From an uncultured bacterium (GTDB lineage Bacteria > Verrucomicrobiota > Kiritimatiellia > CAIVKH01): DNA of 64,000 nt. The translations under genes and the position numbers were made by a program. The stretch spans positions 1-64,000 of the forward strand of contig CAIVKH010000068.1 of NCBI GenBank assembly GCA_903906425.1, given 5' to 3'. Of the stretch, positions 1-9,100 are shown piece by piece. The notes beneath the pieces were generated by a model that was not told where the DNA came from, ran no database searches, and saw nothing but the letters and a program-made list of their open reading frames with translations. Each line of letters starts with the position of its first letter. Position 1 is the first letter of the stretch.

Positions 1-331
1 AAGGAGCGTGCCAATTTTGGGGGTCTAGGCCATGCGGCGGTGACACTTGGCGGCAGACTTAGTCGGAGCGAGATTCGACTTACACCTTGAAATACGCCGG
101 AAAAATGATCGGCCGGCCCTGCGCCTTGTCAGAACAAAATATTTTCTTGGCAACCTATCAGCCCCGTCCAAGGCCCGAAAGGAGGTGTTCAAAAATGTGC
201 AAACCGGCCCGAGTGTTCAAAAATGAACGGCATAAGTGTTCAAAATTGTACAGCGCTCAATCGAAGAACCCACATTCCACTTTGCGCGTGCGCGCGGTGT
301 TGCTAGGTTCGGCCGCTGCTCTGGAGGAAAA
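1..331. other. Non-coding leader; possible IS21-type insertion-sequence end
   Basis: No convincing gene is seen here. Three direct copies of GTGTTCAAAAATG-like sequence lie at 185-197, 213-225 and 236-248 (last copy GTGTTCAAAATTG), and the middle one carries a GTTC/GAAC inverted repeat. Multiple short terminal repeats ending in CA are known at the ends of IS21-family elements, so this may be the right end of an element lying mainly upstream of the window, ending near 252. It could equally be an operator region for the kinase gene. No transposase is visible. Low confidence. Confidence 0.3.
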
Positions 332-3300
332 ATGAATCTGCCGGAATTCGAAGTCATTGTTTTGAAGCTGGGTGTTCGCGCTGGTCGGGTTGATTTGTCG
401 CCGGGATCGCACCTGGCCGGCAGCGGGTCAGCGTGCGCGATCAAACTCGATGACGACGCGATTTCGGCGGAGCACACGCGGTTCATCCTGGAGGCCGGAA
501 AAGTCTCGGTCGAGAATCTCAACAGCACGCCGGAAACGCTCGTGGAAGGGACGAAAATTACGGGGCTGGCGCGCCTGGCGTCCGGGCAGGTGGTCCAGAT
601 TGGAAAATTCTCCATCGAAGTGCGGCTGATTGAAGAAGGCTCCACGATGATGGCGCCAGTGGCGAAGGATGTTCAAGCTGCGCCGGAATCCTCCCCGCAG
701 CAGCCGGCCGCCGGGGCGCCGGCGTCGCTGACCGGCGGGCGGAGCGGCAAATATGAGGTCGGCGAAAAGATCGCCGCCGGCGGAATGGGCACGATTCTCC
801 AGGCGCAGGACCTCGCGATCCGGCGCATCGTCGCGATGAAGGTGATGATGGGCCGGCGCGACGAGGACGTAATGCGTTTTGTCGCCGAGGCGCAGATCAC
901 CGGCCAGCTCGAACACCCGAACATCGTTCCGGTCCATGACATGGGCGACGATCATTCCGGCCAGCCGTTTTATACGATGAAGCTGGTGCGCGGCCAGACG
1001 CTCAGCGCGATCCTGCGCGGCATCCAGAACGGCGATGCGCAGATGATCGCCGATCACCCGCTCGCGCATCTGCTCACGACGTTCCAGAAAGTCTGCGACG
1101 CCGTCGCCTTCGCGCATTCGAAGCGCGTCATCCATCGCGACCTCAAGCCGGAAAACATCATGATCGGCGACTTCGGCGAGGTGCTCGTCATGGATTGGGG
1201 CCTCGCGAAAATCATCGGCAGCAAGGAAGGCGCGGTGCCATCGCAGCGGAGCAAGGATGGCAGCATCGTCGCGGAAACAACCGTGCGAACGGCGCGGATG
1301 GATCAGGGCGAGACCGGACGCACGATGATGGGGCTCGTTGTCGGCACGCCGCATTTCATGTCGCCCGAGCAGGCGCGCGGCGAGGTGGACGAGGTGGATG
1401 AGCGCAGCGACATTTTTTCGCTCGGCGCGATTCTCTACAAGATGCTGACGCTCGAAAATCCGTTTCCCGGCACGAAGATTCTCGAGGTGCTCGAAAAAGT
1501 GCAGCACGCCATGCCGACGCCGCCGGTCGATGTGACGGCCGATAATAAGAAGCGCCTGCCGCATCTGCCCGACGGCTGCGTGCCCGCGTCGCTTTCCGCC
1601 GTCGTGATGAAGGCGCTGGCGCGGCATCCGGTGAATCGCTACCAGACCGTGCAGGAGCTTCAGCGCGAGATCGAGGCCTATCAAACCGGCTTCGCGACGC
1701 GCGCCGAAAAGGCGGGCCTGCTCAAGCAAATCGGCCTGCTGATTCAGCGGCACAAGCGGGAATTTTCCATCGCCTTCGCCGCCGCGGGAATTCTCCTCGT
1801 GATGACCGTCTGCTTCATTTGGAATCTTCGCGCCAGCGAGCGGCGCGCCGAGCGCAATGCGGACCTTGCGACGCGAAACGCAGAGGTCGCGACAAAAAAT
1901 GCGGAGATCGCGAAAAGCGAAAGCCTGAAGGCGACCAAGGCGCGCGGGCAGGCCGAAGACGTCCTGGAATTTCTCGTGTACGACATGCGCGACGAGCTGG
2001 TCAAAGTCGGCCGGATCGAGCTGGCCGAAAAAGTCCGCGCCCGCGTTGACAGCTATTTCGGTGAGCTCGGGCTCAATCCTTCCGACAAGCGGATGCTGCG
2101 CAACCGCGTCGCCGATTTGAACAATCACGGCGACCTGTCGCTTTCGAAAGGCGACCCGGAGGCCTCGCTCAAATCGCATCGCGAGGCGCTGGCCATCGCG
2201 GAGCGCGAGGCCGCGGCCGATCCATCGAATTCGCGGTGGCAGCGCGATCTGATGGTGACGCACGGGCGCATCGGCGATGCGCTGCAAATGCAGAACAAGC
2301 TCGATGACGCGCTGAAATCCTATCGCGACGCGCTGGAAATAAATCAGAAGCTGGCCGCGAAGGAACCGGCCAATCCGAACTGGCAGCACGATTTGAGCGT
2401 GAGCATGGGAACCGTCGGCGATGTTCTTCGCGCGAAGGGCGACCTCGACGGCGCGCTGAAGATGTACCGCGATGCGCTGGCGATCAGCGAGAAGGTTGGC
2501 GCCGATGCCGCCGCAAATGCGGACTGGCGCCGCGATCTGGCCGTCGCGCAAAGCAAGGTCGGCGACATGCTTCGCATTCGCGGCGATTTGGATGGGGCGC
2601 TCGCGGATTACGAGAAGGCCGTGGAGATTTTGCAGCAGCTCTCCGCCGCCGATCCGGCCAACGCGAGCCGGCAGTGGGACCTGGCGGAAACGCGCGAGAA
2701 GATCGGCACGGTCATTCGCGACCAGGGCAAGCTGGATGACGCACTGAAAATCTATCGTCAGGCGTTCGCGGCGAAGCAGCGGCTCGCCGCGTTCGATCCC
2801 GCGAACAAGGGCTGGATGCGGGGACTCGGCGCGATCGAGCGGAAGCTCGGCGAAGTTTTGGAAACGCACGGCGATCCTGCGGAGGCGCTGAAGATGTTCC
2901 GCGACATGCAGGAAATTACGCTGCGGCTCATCAACGCGGAACCCGCCAATCCGGTGTGGCAGGACGATCTGGGCGCCAGCTATGTCAACATCGGCGATGT
3001 CCTCTTCGACCAGAACCAGCCGGCCGCCGCGCTGGAGTCATATCGCCAGTCTGTCTCGCTGCTGCAAAAGCTGAGCAACGCTGAGCCGGCCAACGCGACA
3101 TGGCAGCAGGAACTGGCGCTGAGCATGGAGAAGACCGGCGACGCGCTTCGGGCGACAGGCGACCGCAAAGAAGCCCTGCGATCCGGCAGCGACGCGCTTG
3201 CGCTGCGAAAGAAAATTGCCGCCGCGGATCCTTCCGACGCGCGCGCGCAGAAGAATGTCGTGATGCTCGCCATGAAACTTGCCTCGACGCTGGAAAAAGA

Positions 3301-3433
3301 AAATGCGGCGGAGGCGAAGGATTTCTGGCGGCAGGCGCATGAAAAACTGTCGGACATGAAAAAAGCCGGGCTGCCGCTTTCACCGGATGACGAGAAAGTC
3401 CTCGAGCAGCTCCGGCAGAAGGCAGGCCAATGA
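332..3433 (+). CDS. FHA-domain Ser/Thr protein kinase with transmembrane segment and C-terminal TPR repeats
   Basis: Predicted membrane-anchored signalling kinase of 1033 aa. The start at 332 follows a GGAGGA ribosome-binding site. Domains in order: an FHA-like phosphothreonine-binding domain (about 15-105), a Pro/Ala linker, a Hanks-type kinase from about residue 140 with glycine loop GEKIAAGGMG, catalytic HRDLKPEN (about 267), DWG in place of DFG (about 288) and GTPHFMSPEQARG in the activation region, a single membrane helix near 480-497, then a short coiled coil and seven or eight TPR-like repeats of about 50 aa carrying W..DL and GD..AL motifs. DWG instead of DFG is common in PVC kinases. 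The membrane helix would place kinase and TPRs on opposite sides, unless it is not a true TM segment. The 3' end overlaps the next gene by 4 bp (ATGA), so the two are probably cotranscribed. Substrate unknown. Confidence 0.92.
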   Translation: MNLPEFEVIVLKLGVRAGRVDLSPGSHLAGSGSACAIKLDDDAISAEHTRFILEAGKVSVENLNSTPETLVEGTKITGLARLASGQVVQIGKFSIEVRLIEEGSTMMAPVAKDVQAAPESSPQQPAAGAPASLTGGRSGKYEVGEKIAAGGMGTILQAQDLAIRRIVAMKVMMGRRDEDVMRFVAEAQITGQLEHPNIVPVHDMGDDHSGQPFYTMKLVRGQTLSAILRGIQNGDAQMIADHPLAHLLTTFQKVCDAVAFAHSKRVIHRDLKPENIMIGDFGEVLVMDWGLAKIIGSKEGAVPSQRSKDGSIVAETTVRTARMDQGETGRTMMGLVVGTPHFMSPEQARGEVDEVDERSDIFSLGAILYKMLTLENPFPGTKILEVLEKVQHAMPTPPVDVTADNKKRLPHLPDGCVPASLSAVVMKALARHPVNRYQTVQELQREIEAYQTGFATRAEKAGLLKQIGLLIQRHKREFSIAFAAAGILLVMTVCFIWNLRASERRAERNADLATRNAEVATKNAEIAKSESLKATKARGQAEDVLEFLVYDMRDELVKVGRIELAEKVRARVDSYFGELGLNPSDKRMLRNRVADLNNHGDLSLSKGDPEASLKSHREALAIAEREAAADPSNSRWQRDLMVTHGRIGDALQMQNKLDDALKSYRDALEINQKLAAKEPANPNWQHDLSVSMGTVGDVLRAKGDLDGALKMYRDALAISEKVGADAAANADWRRDLAVAQSKVGDMLRIRGDLDGALADYEKAVEILQQLSAADPANASRQWDLAETREKIGTVIRDQGKLDDALKIYRQAFAAKQRLAAFDPANKGWMRGLGAIERKLGEVLETHGDPAEALKMFRDMQEITLRLINAEPANPVWQDDLGASYVNIGDVLFDQNQPAAALESYRQSVSLLQKLSNAEPANATWQQELALSMEKTGDALRATGDRKEALRSGSDALALRKKIAAADPSDARAQKNVVMLAMKLASTLEKENAAEAKDFWRQAHEKLSDMKKAGLPLSPDDEKVLEQLRQKAGQ

Positions 3434-4371
3434 AATCGCCGCACGTCGTGGTCATCGGATCGTTGAACGTTGACTACATCGCTCAAGTCCGGGACCTCCC
3501 GCGGCCGGGCCAGACGGTTTCCGCCACGAATCTGCTCCGCCGTTTCGGCGGCAAGGGCGCGAACCAGGCGCTTGCCTGTGCGCGGCAGGGCGGGCGCGTG
3601 AGCATGATCGGCTGTGTCGGTGACGATGCCGACGGGCAGTCCTATCGCGCGCATTTCCGCAAGAACGGCATTGATGTTTCCGGCGTGAAAATCGTCCGCG
3701 GCGGCACGACCGGTACCGCGCTGATCGCCGTGGATCGCAGCGCGGAGAACATGATTATTGTTGCCGCCGGCGCGAACGGTCGCGTCACGCCGGCCTTCGT
3801 GCGATCGCAATCATCGCGCATCGCGGCGGCGAAAATTGTCGTCCTGCAATTTGAAATTCCGCCGGGCGCGATTCTCGAAGCGATGAGGATTGCGGCGCGA
3901 TCCGCAGTTCCGGTCGTGCTGAATCCCTCGCCGCTGCGTGAGGATTTTCCGTGGGGCCGGCACCCGGTTCAGACGCTCGTCGTGAATGAGGACGAGGCCG
4001 CGCGGCTTTTCGAAATCGAAGCGGACCGCGCCATCGCCAGCGCGTACGAACTGCGGCGGCGAATGGCGAAATGGAAAATCGAGCGCATCGCGATCACGCG
4101 CGGATCACGCCCGACCATAGGCATCGATCGCGCTTCCGCGTTCGAAGTGCCGGCGCTCCGCGTGAAGCCGGTTGATACCGTCGGTGCGGGCGATGCCTTC
4201 ACCGGCGCGCTGGCCGAACGGCTCGCCGAAGGCGCGGATTTCGCGACGGCGATTCTTCACGGCAACTGCGCCGGCGCGCTGGCCACGCTGAAGCCCGGCG
4301 CGCAGGAATCATCGCCATCGCGCGCGGCCACGGTTGCGGCGCTTCGAAAAGCCAAACAGAATTTCCAATGA
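3430..4371 (+). CDS. rbsK: Ribokinase-like PfkB sugar kinase
   Basis: Cytoplasmic PfkB-family kinase of 313 aa, the usual length for ribokinase, which phosphorylates ribose at O5 with ATP. The N-terminal IGSLNVDYI and GGKGANQALACARQG match PfkB signature 1, and DTVGAGDAFTGAL near residue 255 carries the catalytic Asp and the anion-hole GAGD of signature 2. Other PfkB sugar kinases share these motifs, so the substrate is inferred. It overlaps the kinase gene upstream by ATGA. The last codons, TTC CAA TGA, lie inside a copy of the 15-bp dispersed palindrome (4363-4377): the repeat supplies residues Phe-Gln and the stop codon. Confidence 0.88.
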   Translation: MKSPHVVVIGSLNVDYIAQVRDLPRPGQTVSATNLLRRFGGKGANQALACARQGGRVSMIGCVGDDADGQSYRAHFRKNGIDVSGVKIVRGGTTGTALIAVDRSAENMIIVAAGANGRVTPAFVRSQSSRIAAAKIVVLQFEIPPGAILEAMRIAARSAVPVVLNPSPLREDFPWGRHPVQTLVVNEDEAARLFEIEADRAIASAYELRRRMAKWKIERIAITRGSRPTIGIDRASAFEVPALRVKPVDTVGAGDAFTGALAERLAEGADFATAILHGNCAGALATLKPGAQESSPSRAATVAALRKAKQNFQ

Positions 4372-4410
4372 TTGGAGAATACCGGCTGCGAAACTTTCCA
4401 ATGATTGGAA
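4363..4410. repeat. Phased palindrome array, 2 copies (TTCCAATGATTGGAR)
   Basis: Copies at 4363-4377 (last base G) and 4396-4410 (perfect), centres 33 bp apart. The first copy contains the stop codon of the ribokinase gene and the array ends 16 bp before the sulfatase start, so it fills the whole junction between the two genes. Confidence 0.95.
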
Positions 4411-4426
4411 ACTTGGAGACTGCACG

Positions 4427-5974
4427 ATGAAAATATTTTCGGGGATTCTCGCCGCGATGCTTGCGGCATCCGCGGCCATGGCGGCGGACGAAGTGGCGAA
4501 GCCGAACATCGTTTACATTCTTTGCGACGATCTCGGTTATGGCGACATCCACACGCTGAATCCGCAGCGCGGAAAAATCCCGACGCCGCACCTGGACAAG
4601 CTGGCTTCGGAGGGCATGGTTTTCACGGAGGCGCACAGCGGTTCGTCGGTCTGCACGCCGACGCGCTACGGAATCCTGACGGGCCGCTACGCATGGCGCA
4701 CGCGTCTGCAGGCCGGTGTGCTCATGGGTGAGAGTCCGCATCTGATCACCCCCGATCGGCTCACGGTTGCGAAGTTGTTGCGCGAACACGGCTACTCGAC
4801 GGCGTGTCTGGGCAAGTGGCATCTCGGCATGGACTGGACGCAACTACCGGCGCCGAAGAAAACCAGAAAGAAAGGCGGGACATGGAATATCGACTACACG
4901 AAGCCGGTCGTGAACGGGCCGACGGCAGTCGGGTTCGATTATTACTTTGGCGTCGCTGCTTCGCTCGACATGCCGCCGTTCACATTCATCGAGAATGACC
5001 GCGTGGTGAAAATTCCGACGGTCGAGAAGAAGTGGGTACGCACCGGACCAGCGGCCGAGGATTTCGACGCTATCGATACGCTGCCGACTCTGGGCGCGAG
5101 AGCCGTCGATTACATCGCGAAGCATGCGGACGCATCGAAGCATGGGACGCCGTTCTTTCTCTACCTGCCGCTGACCTCACCGCACACGCCGCTTGTCCCC
5201 TCGAAGGAGTGGCAAGGCAAAAACCTCCTCGGCCCCTACGGTGATTTCGTGATGGAGTCCGACGAGGTTGCCGGCAAAGTTCTCAAGTCGATCGATGACG
5301 CGGGCATCGCCGACAACACGCTTGTCATTTTCACGTCCGACAACGGGTGCGCACCATACATTGGCGTGAAGGAGATGGAAGAGAAGGGACACTTCGCCAG
5401 CGCGGACCGGCGCGGCTACAAGGCGGACATCTGGGACGGCGGCCACCACGTTCCGTTCATCGCGCGATGGCCCGGGAAAGTCGCGGCGGGGTCGAGCAAC
5501 AACACGCTGACCTGCCTGACAGATTTACTCGCGACGTGCGCGGAAATTACCGGCGCGAAACTTCCCGACAACGCCGGCGAAGACAGCGTCAGCATTCTTT
5601 CCGGATTGCTCGCCAGGGCCGATGCCCCGAAGCACGAAGCCGTCGTTCATCATTCCATTCAGGGCAAGTTTGCGATCCGGCAGGGTAACTGGAAACTCGA
5701 ACTCTGTCCGGGCTCCGGCGGATGGAGTTCGCCGAAAGATGGCGAGGCCGTCAAACAGGGGCTGCCGCCTGTTCAGCTTTATGAAATGTCCGGCGATGTC
5801 GCCGAGGCAAAGAATGTCCAGACCGGTAACGTTGAAATCGTAACGCGGCTGACGAAGCTGCTCGAAAAATATGTCGCCGACGGCCGCAGCACGCCGGGCG
5901 CGCCGCAGAAGAACGACGTTGAAGTGGACATCTGGAAGAAGAAGCCAAAGCTTCAGGAAGCCGAGAAGGAATAG
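4427..5974 (+). CDS. Secreted S1-family (formylglycine-dependent) sulfatase
   Basis: Exported sulfatase of 515 aa that would hydrolyse sulfate esters, probably on a polysaccharide. Residues 1-20 form a signal peptide ending AMA-ADE. The metal-binding CDDLGYGD lies near residue 35, and the maturation motif C-T-P-T-R has its cysteine at residue 76, the residue converted to formylglycine. GKWHLG, SPHTP and FTSDNG, all typical of the S1 family, follow. The start at 4427 is chosen because it gives a clean signal peptide; an upstream in-frame extension runs through the repeat array. No formylglycine-generating enzyme or anaerobic maturase is in the window. The exact substrate (N-acetylgalactosamine-6-sulfate type or other) cannot be told. 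Confidence 0.92.
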   Translation: MKIFSGILAAMLAASAAMAADEVAKPNIVYILCDDLGYGDIHTLNPQRGKIPTPHLDKLASEGMVFTEAHSGSSVCTPTRYGILTGRYAWRTRLQAGVLMGESPHLITPDRLTVAKLLREHGYSTACLGKWHLGMDWTQLPAPKKTRKKGGTWNIDYTKPVVNGPTAVGFDYYFGVAASLDMPPFTFIENDRVVKIPTVEKKWVRTGPAAEDFDAIDTLPTLGARAVDYIAKHADASKHGTPFFLYLPLTSPHTPLVPSKEWQGKNLLGPYGDFVMESDEVAGKVLKSIDDAGIADNTLVIFTSDNGCAPYIGVKEMEEKGHFASADRRGYKADIWDGGHHVPFIARWPGKVAAGSSNNTLTCLTDLLATCAEITGAKLPDNAGEDSVSILSGLLARADAPKHEAVVHHSIQGKFAIRQGNWKLELCPGSGGWSSPKDGEAVKQGLPPVQLYEMSGDVAEAKNVQTGNVEIVTRLTKLLEKYVADGRSTPGAPQKNDVEVDIWKKKPKLQEAEKE

Positions 5975-6078
5975 CCGGAGACTTCGGACTGCGGTTCAAT
6001 TCATATATTGCCAGCGCGAGCCATTCGTCGACTTCGGAAACTCCCTTAGGCTTCGCTCAAGGCGGATAAGTTCAAGAC

Positions 6079-6125
6079 TTCCAATGATTGGAATAGGCCG
6101 GGCCGCAGACTTCCAATCATTGGAA
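6079..6125. repeat. Phased palindrome array, 2 copies
   Basis: Perfect copies at 6079-6093 (central G) and 6111-6125 (central C), 32 bp apart, in the 165-bp gap between the convergent sulfatase and giant secreted-protein genes. No other feature is seen in that gap. Confidence 0.95.
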
Positions 6126-6139
6126 AATACGAAGACCCG

Positions 6140-9100
6140 TCAGGGCGTCGGAAAGTAGCGTCGGTTGATCTGGAATTGCGGAGTTACAGGCACGGCCTGG
6201 CTCCAGCCCCATTGTTGTTGCATCATGCCGCCGCTGCTCTTGAGGACATACCACATTCCTAAGGCAGGAGTGTAAGTCGCAATGTCCGCCTTGCCGTCGC
6301 CATCGTAATCACCGGGCACGGGCGCGGCTTGCGACCAACCCCATTGTTGTTTCGTGAGACCACCGTCGCTGCTTCGCAAGATGTACCACGTGCCATTGGC
6401 GGGAACATAGGTGGCAATGTCCGTTTTGCCGTCACCATCGTAGTCGGCCGGGACCGGCATGGCCTGACTCCAGCCCCAGTTCACCTGGAGAAGTTTGCCA
6501 TTGCCGCTTTGCAGAATGCTCCATGTTCCCGTGGCCGGAACATAAACGGCAATGTCCGCCTTGCCATCGCCATCGTAATCGGCGGGCACAGGGATCGCCT
6601 GTATCCAACCCCACTGCTGCGCGCGGGCTTGATGGTTGCTCGACTGGAGAATGGACCATGCGCCGGACGGCGGATCATAGACGGCCAGGTCGGCCTTGCC
6701 ATCGCCATCGTAATCGGCGGGCACGGGCACCGCCTGGCCCCCGCCCCAGTTCGTCACGACGGGAATTCCACTGGAACTTTGAATGATGTACCAGCGGCCG
6801 GCAATATTCTCGAAAAGTGCATAGTCGGCCTTGCCGTCGCCGTCATAGTCCGCCATCACCGCAACGTCGGCGCTCCATCCAAACTGTAACTGCGCTGGTT
6901 GACCTGAACTACCCAGTATATTCCACGCACCACCTGCGGGCCAGTAAACTCCAAAATTGCTCCTGCCATCGCCATCGGAATCCACTGTGGGCGAGGTGTG
7001 GAAGGTGGCGAGATAAGTCTGCCCGGTCGCCGGCACGACCACGGAACGCACGGGCAGGGCGTTGCCGTCGTTCCACCCGAGAAAGCGCCAGCCGGTTTGC
7101 GGCGTCGCGGTGATGACGACATTCGAGCCGGCCTGATAAGTCCCGCCGCCACTTACGCTGCCGCCGATGCCGGGATCCGCCTGGACGATCAACGTCGCCA
7201 TCTGCTGCACGAAGTTTGCGGTGTATATGATGTTGGTCTCAGGCACGGTGATCGTGCGCGTGGCATTGGTATCTCCATCATCCCACGAGGTGAAGAGCCA
7301 GCCAATGTCGGGTACGGCGGAAATGATGATGCCCGATCCGATTTGATAGACGCCCGTGCCACCCACATTGCCGGCATACGAGGGATTCGCCTGCCCGCCT
7401 ATGACGGCGGTCTGTTGTGCGAACGTTGCCGTGTAGGTGACATTCGATGCCGGCACGGTGATTGAGCGCACCGCATTCGTATCGCCATCATTCCATCCCG
7501 TGAAAGACCAGTGGGTGCCGGGCGTCGCCGTGATGACGACGTCTAATCCGGGCTGATAAGCTCCACCGCCACTGACTGTGCCTCCATTCGTGGGATCTGC
7601 CCGGACGGCCAGGATCGTGGACAACTCGAACGCACCCATATCCACGACGCCATTCACGATCCGCATGTTGCCGGCAAGGTCGGTGTCGCCCTGAACACAG
7701 GAATTGGTGCCCGCGTCAATACATGGCGAGCTTGCTGCAAGGGTATAGTCACCTGCGCTTGCATTCACCAACTGCGGATCGTTTGTGAGGTTGCCCGGTC
7801 CCGGCGATAGGGGAACCGTGCAACAGTAACTGTTGGTGCATCTGGAGCAGTTGTAATTGGCGCTCGATATGTCCGAGGTGTTGAAATATGCAATGCTATT
7901 GAACATCGCGCATCCTTGGGCACCGCCTCCGTCGGTAAGTGCCGCATTCCCGGTCAGCGTGCAATTATTCACCGCGCAATTGTCCGCGCCGCCGCCCGCA
8001 CCGCCGGCGGAGTAATTTCCCGCCAGAACACAATTATTCAATGCACAGCCGGATGCGCCGCCGCCCTTGCCATCGGAGATGTTATCGGTCAGGAAGCACT
8101 TGGCCAGCGTGCATCCATACGCGCCGCCACCGGCATGAGAGGCTTCATTGGCATTGATCAGACAGACGGAGGCCGTGCAAGAGGGGCTGGTCCCATAGAC
8201 GCCAGCGCCATAGCCGTCGGCCATGAATGCACCGGAGACAGTCAATCCATCCGAAAGTGTGAACCCGGCGATCGTTGCCCCGGCGTCGAGATACACGCAG
8301 CGAAACGATCCCGCTCCGTCTATTGTCGTCACCGCCGGTCCATTCAAGCTCATAACGGTGACTGTGTTTGAGATCACCAAACGTGTCGGCCATGTGGGAA
8401 GAGGCGGCATGGGTTGACCGGGAGCGTAGCGCCACCCGGTGCCATAGGTGCCGTTGCTCACGATGATGATGTCATTGGAATAGGCGACATCAATTGCCGC
8501 CTGGATCGTTCGCATGGCTGTTGCCCAACTGGTGCCCACAGCGCTGTCATTGCCATTCGTCGAGACATACCAATAGCCGGGAGATGGCCTGATAAAGTTA
8601 GCCGTGAAGATTATGTTTGTGGCCGGCACCGTGATCGTTCGTGGCGTGTTCGTGTCCCCGTCATTCCAGCCGGCAAATGCCCAGTGAGGTACCGGCGTCG
8701 CGGTGATGACAATATTCGACCCTGCCTGATAGGTTCCGCCGCCTGATACCGCGCCTTTGCCAACTGGATTAGCCACCACGGTCACTGTGGAGGTTTGCCG
8801 CAGGAATGTGGCGGTGTAGGTGACATTGGATGTCGGAACAATGATCGTCCGCAACGCATTCGTATTGCTGTCATTCCATGTTCTGAAGAACCAGAATGGC
8901 GCGGGCGTCGCAGTCAATAGAACGTTCGTTCCGACAGGATATACTCCGTTGCCAATAACCGTGCCTCCATTCACCGGATTAGTCACGACGTTGACCATGA
9001 CATACTGCTGAAGAAGCGTAATGACCTGAGTCTTGCTCGTAACATTTCCGCAAGCATCAAAGGCTGTCCAAGTACGCGTGACCGTACCGGGACAAGTGCC

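Noticed and set aside
185-251. LexA boxes
   Set aside because: The symmetry is GTTC-N6-GAAC, not GAAC-N4-GTTC, and only the middle copy is symmetric.
87-335. 82-aa frame at the window start
   Set aside because: No domain, poor start context, and it crosses the direct repeats and the kinase ribosome-binding site.
428-2869. 813-aa frame on the minus strand
   Set aside because: Antisense shadow of the kinase-TPR gene caused by high third-position GC; no domain recognised.
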